Origin: Nonomuraea thailandensis
GTDB taxonomy: Bacteria; Actinomycetota; Actinomycetes; Streptosporangiales; Streptosporangiaceae
Assembly (NCBI RefSeq): GCF_024172165.1
Contig: NZ_JAMZEB010000002.1
Coordinates: 9,956,501 to 10,020,500 of the forward strand
Reading direction: 5' to 3'
Length of the DNA: 64,000 nt
The notes below the pieces were generated by a model. It saw only the letters and a program-made list of their open reading frames with translations, was not told where the DNA came from and did no database searches. The position numbers and the translations under genes were made by a program. Shown here piece after piece: positions 57,616-64,000 of this stretch; within the stretch, counting starts at the first letter, position 1; the number at the start of each line of letters is the position of its first letter.

Positions 57616-57653
57616 CCTCCTGTGGATACACCCTTCGATGTATCCACAGGAGG
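57616..57653. promoter_or_regulatory. 15-base perfect inverted repeat upstream of the kinase gene
   Basis: Arms 57616-57630 and 57639-57653 with an 8-base loop. Each arm contains TGTATCCACA or its complement, one base from a DnaA box. No T-run follows. It could be an operator for the two-component system, a DnaA site or a structured RNA; the 57,654-57,864 stretch holds no gene I can support. Confidence 0.5.
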
Positions 57654-57864
57654 CGAGTCGTCCACAGCACCGAGAACAGATCCCACCCCGGCGCGACGCC
57701 ACGACACCCCCGTCCCCCTTCAGAGGCCCGAAACCCAGGTCAACGCCACACCGGCCCACCCTCAACCACCCGGAGAACACCCCGAGCCCGGACCGGCGGC
57801 CCCATGATTGCCGATTCTGGTTCGAGGCACTCCTGGAAACCCGCTATGCTTGCTTACGCAGCGA

Positions 57865-57937
57865 GCGGCCGTAGCTCAATGGATAGAGCATCTGACTACG
57901 GATCAGAAGGTTAGGGGTTCGAGTCCTCTCGGCCGCG
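57865..57937 (+). tRNA. tRNA-Arg (anticodon ACG)
   Basis: Acceptor stem GCGGCCG/CGGCCGC, D arm AGCTCAATGGATAGAGC, anticodon arm TCTGA-CTACGGA-TCAGA, T arm with GGTTCGAGTCC, G discriminator, no CCA. Reads CGU/CGC/CGA after A34 deamination. Confidence 0.95.
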
Positions 57938-57945
57938 CACAGCAG

Positions 57946-57983
57946 AAAGGCCCGCTCCCGGGGAGACCCGGGAGCGGGCCTTT
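57946..57983 (+). terminator. tRNA-Arg terminator
   Basis: Perfect 17-base stem (57946-57962/57967-57983) with loop GAGA, nine bases after the tRNA, ending in TTTGTCTTTG. Confidence 0.9.
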
Positions 57984-58058
57984 GTCTTTGGCTCCCGCCG
58001 CCACCTGAGACCGTGCGCGAAGGCATGCGGTGAGACATCCGGACGGACGGAGACGCTC

Positions 58059-58727
58059 ATGACCGCTCACGACGTGGCCCGCCTGCTGCCCGGGATCCCG
58101 AGGCTCCGCGATCTCAGCCGGTCCATGGCGGTGCTGGAGGCCGTCCTGAGCCCCGACTGGTCCAGCCGCTACCACTCCTTCGCCACCGGCTGGAGCCCCG
58201 GGGAGGAGATGGCCTCGATGTGCAACGGTTCGGGAGACGAGTACTCCATCGTCTTCTCTCCCGCCGGCGCGTACGTCCGCGGCTTCGCTCACGAGGCCCC
58301 GATGAGCCCGTACGGCAACGACGGGCCGTGGCCGGGCGTGCTCGACTCCGTCCCCGAGATCTTCCGCGACTGCGTGCGGGAGCCCGCCTTCTGCGACGAG
58401 GACGGCATGCCGGTGGTGACGGCCTGCCTGTGGCGCGCGAGCGATGATCGGCACTGGCGGGTGGGCGAGATCGACCACCCGGACGGCGTGAGCGATCCCG
58501 ATGGTGCGATGTACCTGTTCGCGCGGCTGATCGACCCGTCACCTGAGGCGTTCCAGCGGTTCGCGGAGGACTTCTACGAGGTGCCTGTCGACCTCGAAGC
58601 GGTGCGGCACGTCTACGCCCTCCGCCCGCTGACGCAGGCGGTGGTCACCGCGTTGAACGCCGACCTCTCCATGGAGGATCTCGCCGAGGACCTCACGGCG
58701 GCCGGATATCCGTCCGTCGCGGGCTGA
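58059..58727 (+). CDS. Hypothetical protein, probably an immunity-type or sensor protein
   Basis: This 222-residue, acidic product has conserved-looking aromatic segments (WSSRYHSFATGWSPGEEMASM, YVRGFAHEAPMSP, HWRVGEIDHPDG). No signal peptide or membrane segment. The composition resembles actinomycete immunity or SUKH-like proteins, and a SUKH gene follows, but I cannot name the family. Confidence 0.6.
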   Translation: MTAHDVARLLPGIPRLRDLSRSMAVLEAVLSPDWSSRYHSFATGWSPGEEMASMCNGSGDEYSIVFSPAGAYVRGFAHEAPMSPYGNDGPWPGVLDSVPEIFRDCVREPAFCDEDGMPVVTACLWRASDDRHWRVGEIDHPDGVSDPDGAMYLFARLIDPSPEAFQRFAEDFYEVPVDLEAVRHVYALRPLTQAVVTALNADLSMEDLAEDLTAAGYPSVAG

Positions 58728-58777
58728 GAACCGGGCCGCGGCGCCGTCGTGGCGGCGCCGCGCGGAGCCCGGGGTCG

Positions 58778-59455
58778 TTACGCGTCCTTCGACGACGCCT
58801 GGTCCTGCGCGGCTTCCAGCCAGCGCCGGTACCAGCGGGCGAACCCGAGCCGCTCCCCGTCATCGCCGTACAACGGCCGGAACCCACCGTCGCCGGCGAG
58901 GTCGTCGGCCCACATCTGCCCCCGCGCGGGCCCGCTGATCACCAGAGCCTCCCGGTACGCGCACCCCAGGTGACACAGGTACAGCAGCCCCACCCGGTGG
59001 CGGCGGTCGTAGACGACGGCGTCGCGCCGTTCCCAGTACGCCTCCTCGGCCGCGTCGAAGGCCTCGGTGGAGTCGAAGTCCTCCTCGTCGGGCGGCTCCG
59101 GCAGCCCCTCGGCCGGGTCGAACGCCTCCACGTGAGGAAACGGCCGGCCCAGCGAGTCGAGGTCGGTGAGGTCGGCGCCGTCGCCCTCCCACCGCCACCG
59201 CCCGTCCAGGAGGCGAACGGGGAAGAGCCCGTAGGCGGGGCCGGCTCCACCGCGTCCTGCCTGCAGCAGGAAGGAGCGGTACTCGCCGGGCAGCTCCACC
59301 CCGAGCTGCGCTTCCAGGCCGGCCAGCTCCTCCGCCTCCAGGGGCGGGTCGAGCTTCCAGCCGTGGCCCGCCGAGCCGAACACCGCTTGGGCGCCGGCCA
59401 GGGCGCTCAGGCGTGAGAGCCGTTCTCGAACGTCCAACCAGTCGGTCCGCGTCAC
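58778..59455 (-). CDS. SMI1/KNR4 (SUKH)-family protein
   Basis: A GTG start at 59455 gives 225 residues. The SUKH core is visible: LDPPLEAEELAGLEAQLGVELPGEYRSFLLQAGRGG, then an acidic insert (PPDEEDFDSTEAFDAAEEAYW) and GLLYLCHLGCAYREALVISGP. SUKH proteins neutralise contact-dependent or polymorphic toxins, or act in other protein-binding roles; no toxin is adjacent. Confidence 0.85.
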   Translation of the reverse strand: MTRTDWLDVRERLSRLSALAGAQAVFGSAGHGWKLDPPLEAEELAGLEAQLGVELPGEYRSFLLQAGRGGAGPAYGLFPVRLLDGRWRWEGDGADLTDLDSLGRPFPHVEAFDPAEGLPEPPDEEDFDSTEAFDAAEEAYWERRDAVVYDRRHRVGLLYLCHLGCAYREALVISGPARGQMWADDLAGDGGFRPLYGDDGERLGFARWYRRWLEAAQDQASSKDA

Positions 59456-59513
59456 GTCCGGCACGATACAGAGATCAGCGCGGGTTGGAGGCGCTGGTCC
59501 GTAAGCTGAGGGT

Positions 59514-62500
59514 GTGTCCCCCGTACTGGTCCTGCTCGACGGCGTCCGCTGGCAGGGTGCGCGTGTGGTCGGCGATCGCGCGCACACCTTGCTGGCCGTG
59601 CTCGCGCTGCACGGGCGGGCGGGGGTGAGTGACGAGCGGCTGGTCGAGGAGCTGTGGCCCGAGGAGGCGCCGGCCAACCCGACGAAGGCGCTGCAGGTGG
59701 TGGTCTCGCGGACCAGGGCGGCGACCAGCGCCGATGTCGTGGAGCGGATCCCGCGCGGGTACCGGCTCGGGCTGGCGGCCGGCCAGGTGGACGCGTTGCG
59801 GCTCGGCCTGCTGGTGGAGGAGGCGCGGGCGGCGCTGGGCGCGGACGACGTGGCGGCGGCGCGGGGCCGTGCGGAGGAGGCCATGGGGCTGGCGGCGGGC
59901 GGCCCGGACGGCGCCACGGGGGCGCTGGCCGAGCTGAGGGACGTCGCGGGCGAGTGGGTGGCCGAGGCGCGGCGGGTGGCCGCGATCGCGCGGGGGCGGA
60001 GCGGCGCCCATGAGAGCGCGTTGCCGCTGCTGGAGGAGGCCGCCGCCGAGCGGCCGCACGACGAGGAGCTGCTCGCCTGCCTGCTGCGCAGCGAGGCCGC
60101 CGTGCGCGGGGCCGCCGCGGCGCTGGAGCGCTACGAGCGCTATCGCGTGGGGGTGGCCGCGCGGCTCGGCGCCGAGCCGGGGCCCGAGCTCGCCCGCGTG
60201 TACGCCGAACTGCTCGTCGCCGATCGGCCGGTGCGCCAGGGCATCCTGTTCGACGGCTCCTCGCTGCTCGGCCGCGACGACGACATCCGGTCGGTGCACG
60301 CCCTGCTGCAGACCCACCGGGTGGTTTCGGTCATCGGCCCCGGCGGGCTGGGCAAGACGCGGCTGGCGCACGTGGCGGGCAGGAGGGCCGCGCAGCCCGT
60401 CGCCCACTTCGTCGAGCTGGTCGGCGTCTCCTCACCGGAGGGCGTGGTGGGCGAGGTGGGCTCGGCGCTGGGCGTACGTGACTCCGTGAGCGGGCGTCAC
60501 GCGCTGACCGCCGAGCAGCGGGCCGACGTCCGCGCGCGGATCGCCCAGCGGCTCGACCAGACCCCGGCGCTGCTGATCCTGGACAACTGCGAGCACGTGA
60601 TCGAGGCCGTGGCCGATCTGGTCGGGTTCCTCACCGTGACGACCCGCGACCTGCGGGTGCTCACCACCTCGCGCGCTCCCCTGTCGATCCCCGCCGAGCG
60701 CGTCTACCTGCTCGGCGAGCTGCCCGCGGGTGACGCCGTCGAGCTGTTCCGCCAGCGCGCCACGGCCGCCCGCCCCGGCGTGCGGATCGACGACGCGGTG
60801 GTCGGTGAGGTCGTCGCCCGCCTCGACGGGCTGCCGCTCGCGATCGAGCTGGCGGCGGCCAAGGTGCGGGTGATGTCGGTGGAGGAGATCGCGCGGCGGC
60901 TGGCCGACCGGTTCGCGCTGCTGCGCGGCGGGAACCGCACGGCTCCCGACCGGCACCGGACACTGCAGGCGGTCATCGACTGGTCGTGGAACCTGCTGGA
61001 CGAGCCCGAGCGGCGGGCGTTGCGGTGGTTGTCGCTGTTCGGCGATGGTTTCACGCTGGAGGCGGCCGAGCACGTGCTCGGCCCGGACGCCCTGCACGTC
61101 CTGGACGCGCTGACCGAGCAGTCGATGCTGAGCGTCCGCGAGACGGCGTACGGCCTGCGCTACCGGATGCTGGAGACCGTCAGGGAGTTCGGCCGGATGC
61201 GGCTGGAGGAGGCCGGCGAGGAGGGGCCCGCCCGGGAGGCGCAGCGGGCCTGGGCGACGGAGTACGCGCTGCGGCACGCCTCCGTGCTGTTCGGCCCGGC
61301 GCAGTTCGAGGCGGCCGACGCGTTGCGCGCGGAGGAGGGCAACCTCGCCGACCTGCTCCGGCAGGCGCTCGGCGAGTCGGATCCGGTCACGACGGTGCAG
61401 CTCCTGGCCGGGGTCGGCGCGTTGTGGTCGATCCGCGGCGACCATCTCCGGATCATCGCCCACCGCGAGGCGATCGTCCAGGTGATCAGCGGCTGGTGGC
61501 CGCCGCCGCACCTGGTCGAGGTGACCAGGGCCGCCATGCTGATCACGCTGATGAACGTGCTCGTCGCCGCCGACGTCCGCGACGAGCCGCTGCGCGACCT
61601 GCTCCGCAGGCTGCCCGCCGGTGAGGCGACGGATGCCCGCATCGCGGCGATGGCCGGGGTGGCGCTCGCCTGCCACACGAACGACGGCGCCGAGATGCAC
61701 CGCCGGCTGGCGGAGCTGCGCGGCGACGCCGATCCCGACGTGGCGCGGGCGGCGACGCACGCGAGCGTGCACGTCCTGGAGAACGCGGGCGACATGCGCG
61801 GGGCGATGGAGGCGGCCGAGCGGACGCTGGCGCTGACCGCGCAGGACGAGGGCCCGTGGTTCCCGGCGATGATGCACGCTGTGCTGGCGCATCTGATCAT
61901 GCAGCTCGGCGACCGGCGGCAGGCGGTGGAGCACGCCCGCGTCGCCATCCCGGTGCTGAGCCGGCTCGGCGCCGCCGACGACGAGACCCAGCTCCGCGCG
62001 CTGCTGCTGACCTCCGCGCTGGCCGACGACGACCTCGGCACCGCGCAGGCCGAGCTGTCCGCGATCGAGCGGATCAACGACAGGCAGGTCGTGCTCGGCG
62101 GGGTGGCGATGGTCTCGCTGTGCGCGGCCGAGATCGCGCTCGCCCGCGGTGAGACGGCCACCGCGCTGGAGGAGTACCGCACGGCCGTCCAGCAGGCGCG
62201 CGGCCTGCGCCTGCCCGGGGTGCCGATGACGGAGTGCACGCCGTGGACGCTGGTGGCCGAGTCGGCCACCCTGGCGGCGTACGCCTATCACGCCCCGCCG
62301 GAGGACGTCCGCTACGGCGCGGAGCTGTTCTCCACCCTCTGCGGCTACGACGTGCTGACCGTGGACGATCCGGCCCTCGACTACCCGCTGTGCGGCGTGA
62401 TGCTCTTCGCGCTCGGCGCCTGGGGGCTGCTGCGGGGCGCCATGCCCACCGGCGACGCGATCGGGCTGCTGGTGCTGGCCGAACGGTTCGCGTACAACAG

Positions 62501-62801
62501 CGCCTCGCCGAGCCTGTCGTTCGAGCGGATCGAGCCGTACGCGGAGCGGGCCGCGCCCGGCATGATCGCCGCCAGGCGGGCCGAGTACGGCGACCGGCGC
62601 GGCTCCGACCTGCTCGGCGAGGCGCGCGAGCTCGTCGAGCAGGTGCGTCACGGGGGCGGGTCACATGTGCCGCTTGTAGCTGCGCACCGACAGCGGCGCG
62701 AAGATCGCGACGACGATCACGGACGCCACCAGCGTCCAGGCCACCGCGCCGCTGACGAGCGCGCCGTTGGCGAGGTCGCGGGCGGCCGTGACCAGGTGTG
62801 A
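59514..62801 (+). CDS. SARP/AfsR-like transcriptional regulator with NB-ARC ATPase
   Basis: This 1095-residue protein starts at a GTG. It has an OmpR/SARP winged helix (about 1-95: RAHTLLAVLALHGRAGVSDER, ALQVVVSRTRAATS) and a BTAD helical domain (about 95-235). The NB-ARC ATPase (about 250-540) has Walker A GPGGLGKTRLA, Walker B PALLILDNCEHV, and GLPLAIELAAAKVRVM. TPR-like helices follow. It likely controls secondary metabolism or the adjacent exporter. The last 45 residues run into the antisense of the transporter gene and look atypical, possibly read-through of a lost stop codon. Confidence 0.88.
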   Translation: MSPVLVLLDGVRWQGARVVGDRAHTLLAVLALHGRAGVSDERLVEELWPEEAPANPTKALQVVVSRTRAATSADVVERIPRGYRLGLAAGQVDALRLGLLVEEARAALGADDVAAARGRAEEAMGLAAGGPDGATGALAELRDVAGEWVAEARRVAAIARGRSGAHESALPLLEEAAAERPHDEELLACLLRSEAAVRGAAAALERYERYRVGVAARLGAEPGPELARVYAELLVADRPVRQGILFDGSSLLGRDDDIRSVHALLQTHRVVSVIGPGGLGKTRLAHVAGRRAAQPVAHFVELVGVSSPEGVVGEVGSALGVRDSVSGRHALTAEQRADVRARIAQRLDQTPALLILDNCEHVIEAVADLVGFLTVTTRDLRVLTTSRAPLSIPAERVYLLGELPAGDAVELFRQRATAARPGVRIDDAVVGEVVARLDGLPLAIELAAAKVRVMSVEEIARRLADRFALLRGGNRTAPDRHRTLQAVIDWSWNLLDEPERRALRWLSLFGDGFTLEAAEHVLGPDALHVLDALTEQSMLSVRETAYGLRYRMLETVREFGRMRLEEAGEEGPAREAQRAWATEYALRHASVLFGPAQFEAADALRAEEGNLADLLRQALGESDPVTTVQLLAGVGALWSIRGDHLRIIAHREAIVQVISGWWPPPHLVEVTRAAMLITLMNVLVAADVRDEPLRDLLRRLPAGEATDARIAAMAGVALACHTNDGAEMHRRLAELRGDADPDVARAATHASVHVLENAGDMRGAMEAAERTLALTAQDEGPWFPAMMHAVLAHLIMQLGDRRQAVEHARVAIPVLSRLGAADDETQLRALLLTSALADDDLGTAQAELSAIERINDRQVVLGGVAMVSLCAAEIALARGETATALEEYRTAVQQARGLRLPGVPMTECTPWTLVAESATLAAYAYHAPPEDVRYGAELFSTLCGYDVLTVDDPALDYPLCGVMLFALGAWGLLRGAMPTGDAIGLLVLAERFAYNSASPSLSFERIEPYAERAAPGMIAARRAEYGDRRGSDLLGEARELVEQVRHGGGSHVPLVAAHRQRREDRDDDHGRHQRPGHRAADERAVGEVAGGRDQV

Positions 62802-63497
62802 GACGGGGTTGATCCGGACGAACGCCGCCAGCCAGCCGGGCAGCGTCTCGACGGGCACGAACGCGTTCGACAGGAACGTCAGCGGAAACAGGATCATCAT
62901 GGAGATGCCCTGGACGGCCTGGGCGCTGCGGGCGATCGTGCCGACCCAGGTGAAGACCCACGCCAGCGACCACCCGGTGAAGATGGCGAGCAGGATCGCG
63001 GCGAGCACGCCGCCGGCCCCGCCGCCCGGGCGGTAGCCCATCACCAGGCCCATGCCGAAGGTCAGCGTGGCCGCGATCAGGTACCGCACCAGGTCGGCCA
63101 CCATCGGGCCGGCGAGCGGCGCGATCCGGGCGATCGGCAGCGACTTGAACCGGTCGAAGACCCCCTTCTCCATGTCCTCGCGGAGCTGCGTGCCCGTGGC
63201 CATGCACGTCGTCAGCACGGTCTGGGCGAGGATGCCGGGGACCATCAGGGGCAGGTAGCTCTGCACGTCGCCCGCGATGGCGCCGCCGAAGACGAAGGCG
63301 AACATCGCGGTAAACAGGATGGGCTGGAACGCCACGTCGAAGAACTGCTCCGGGTTCCTGCGCATCTTCTTCAGCGCCCGCCACGCCATGGTCAGCGTCT
63401 GGCCGACCGTCTCCCCCATGGAGACGCGGCGCCGGGCGGCGGCCACGCGGTCGGCGGCCTGGACCGCCTCGCGGGCGGGTGCGATCGTGGTGGTCAT
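62661..63497 (-). CDS. ABC-2-type exporter permease (DrrB-like)
   Basis: This 278-residue protein has six hydrophobic segments (FFDVAFQPILFTAMFAFVFG, YLPLMVPGILAQTVLTTC, MVADLVRYLIAATLTFGMGL, VLAAILLAIFTGWSLAWVFT, SMMILFPLTFLSNAFVPVET, VAWTLVASVIVVAIFAPLSV) and the family pattern EDMEKGVFDRFKSLPI. It probably exports an antibiotic or lipid. It overlaps the ATPase gene by four bases (ATGA) and the SARP gene's 3' end by 141 bases. Confidence 0.92.
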   Translation of the reverse strand: MTTTIAPAREAVQAADRVAAARRRVSMGETVGQTLTMAWRALKKMRRNPEQFFDVAFQPILFTAMFAFVFGGAIAGDVQSYLPLMVPGILAQTVLTTCMATGTQLREDMEKGVFDRFKSLPIARIAPLAGPMVADLVRYLIAATLTFGMGLVMGYRPGGGAGGVLAAILLAIFTGWSLAWVFTWVGTIARSAQAVQGISMMILFPLTFLSNAFVPVETLPGWLAAFVRINPVSHLVTAARDLANGALVSGAVAWTLVASVIVVAIFAPLSVRSYKRHM

Positions 63498-64000
63498 CGG
63501 CTCTCCTCCGTACCGCTTTCGCCGTCACCGCCGGTCCCATGACCGGTGAGGGCCAGGAACACCTCGTCCAGGCTGGGCTTGGCCACGCTCACCGAGGTGA
63601 TCGACACCCCGGCGGTGCGCAGCGCGATCAGCACGTCCGCGGCCAGGTCGGCCTGGTCGAGCGCGACGTTGAGCCGGCCCTGCTCCGGGCTGAGCACCGG
63701 CTCGGAGCCGAGCACGCGGCGCACGACGTCCACGGCGGCGGGCACCTCGCCGGGCTCGGCGAGCAGCAGTTGGAGGGTCGAGTCGCCGACCGCGCTCTTC
63801 AGCTCGTCGGGGGTGCCCTCGGCGACCTTGCGGCCGTGGTCGATGACGGCGACGCGGTCGGCGAGCTGGTCGGCCTCGTCCAGGTACTGCGTGGTCAGCA
63901 GCACCGTGCAGCCGTCGGCGACCAGGCCGCGGATGGTGTCCCACATCTGGCCGCGGGTGCGCGGGTCGAGCCCGGTGGTGGGCTCGTCCAGGAAGATCAG
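63494..64000 (-). CDS. ABC exporter ATPase (DrrA-like), 5' end of gene missing
   Basis: The last 168 residues are visible: Walker B LIFLDEPTTGLDPRTR, H-loop TTQYLDEADQLADRVAVIDHG, then the C-terminal domain typical of daunorubicin-resistance ATPases (VSVAKPSLDEVFLALTG). The Walker A and signature motifs lie to the right of the window. Coupled with the permease gene. Confidence 0.95.
   Translation of the reverse strand: MIFLDEPTTGLDPRTRGQMWDTIRGLVADGCTVLLTTQYLDEADQLADRVAVIDHGRKVAEGTPDELKSAVGDSTLQLLLAEPGEVPAAVDVVRRVLGSEPVLSPEQGRLNVALDQADLAADVLIALRTAGVSITSVSVAKPSLDEVFLALTGHGTGGDGESGTEESR

Noticed and set aside
60432..62651. Open frame of about 740 codons on the minus strand
   Set aside because: Antisense of the SARP regulator; the sense frame has clear Walker motifs.

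Overview
The window is very GC-rich actinobacterial DNA, with high-GC third codon positions, many GTG starts and ATGA/GTGA overlaps. SigE-family sigma factors, a SARP/AfsR-type regulator, a SUKH protein and a MauE-type membrane protein point to a filamentous actinomycete. A Streptosporangiaceae/Nonomuraea-like host is my inference from gene content only.

Positions 1 to about 43,486 are a nearly complete prophage of a long-tailed, non-contractile (siphovirus-like) phage. It ends at the 3' end of a tRNA-Ser(GCT) gene (43,486-43,575, minus). The layout is: (i) leftward integration/immunity genes (integrase cut by the window edge, a small membrane protein, a repressor) and a divergent early promoter at about 2.2 kb; (ii) 2.2-13 kb, about 25 small, tightly overlapping rightward genes, many coding for helix-turn-helix or zinc-ribbon proteins; (iii) 13.2-14.8 kb, an HNH nuclease, an Acb2/Tad1-like protein (predicted anti-CBASS/anti-Thoeris nucleotide sponge), a RyR-domain protein and an Rv2179c-like 3'-5' exoribonuclease; (iv) 15-26 kb, terminase, portal, MuF-like protein, scaffold, DUF5309/SU10-type capsid protein, connectors, tail tube and tail chaperones joined by a textbook -1 frameshift site; (v) 26-35.6 kb, a leftward membrane-protein moron, tape measure and tail tip; (vi) 35.7-37.7 kb, lysis genes; (vii) 38-43 kb, leftward small genes plus two GntR regulators resembling the regulatory/spread genes of actinomycete integrative conjugative elements (AICEs).

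Positions 43.6-64 kb are chromosomal: a DnaA-box-like cluster; a divergent yceI/marR pair; three SigE-family sigma genes, one fused in frame to half of the propeller protein that normally follows it; a DPBB cell-wall protein and MauE-like protein; an AAA ATPase; a MaoC dehydratase; an Lgt-like plus radical-SAM pair; a NarL-type two-component system; tRNA-Arg(ACG); a SUKH protein; a SARP-type regulator; and a DrrAB-like ABC exporter cut by the right edge.

The most interesting points are the predicted counter-defence cassette at 13.6-14.8 kb, the paired leaderless divergent promoters buried in operators, the frameshift signal, the sigma-propeller deletion fusion, the Tes-like radical SAM/Lgt pair, and clusters of perfect hairpins in the prophage's few non-coding gaps.
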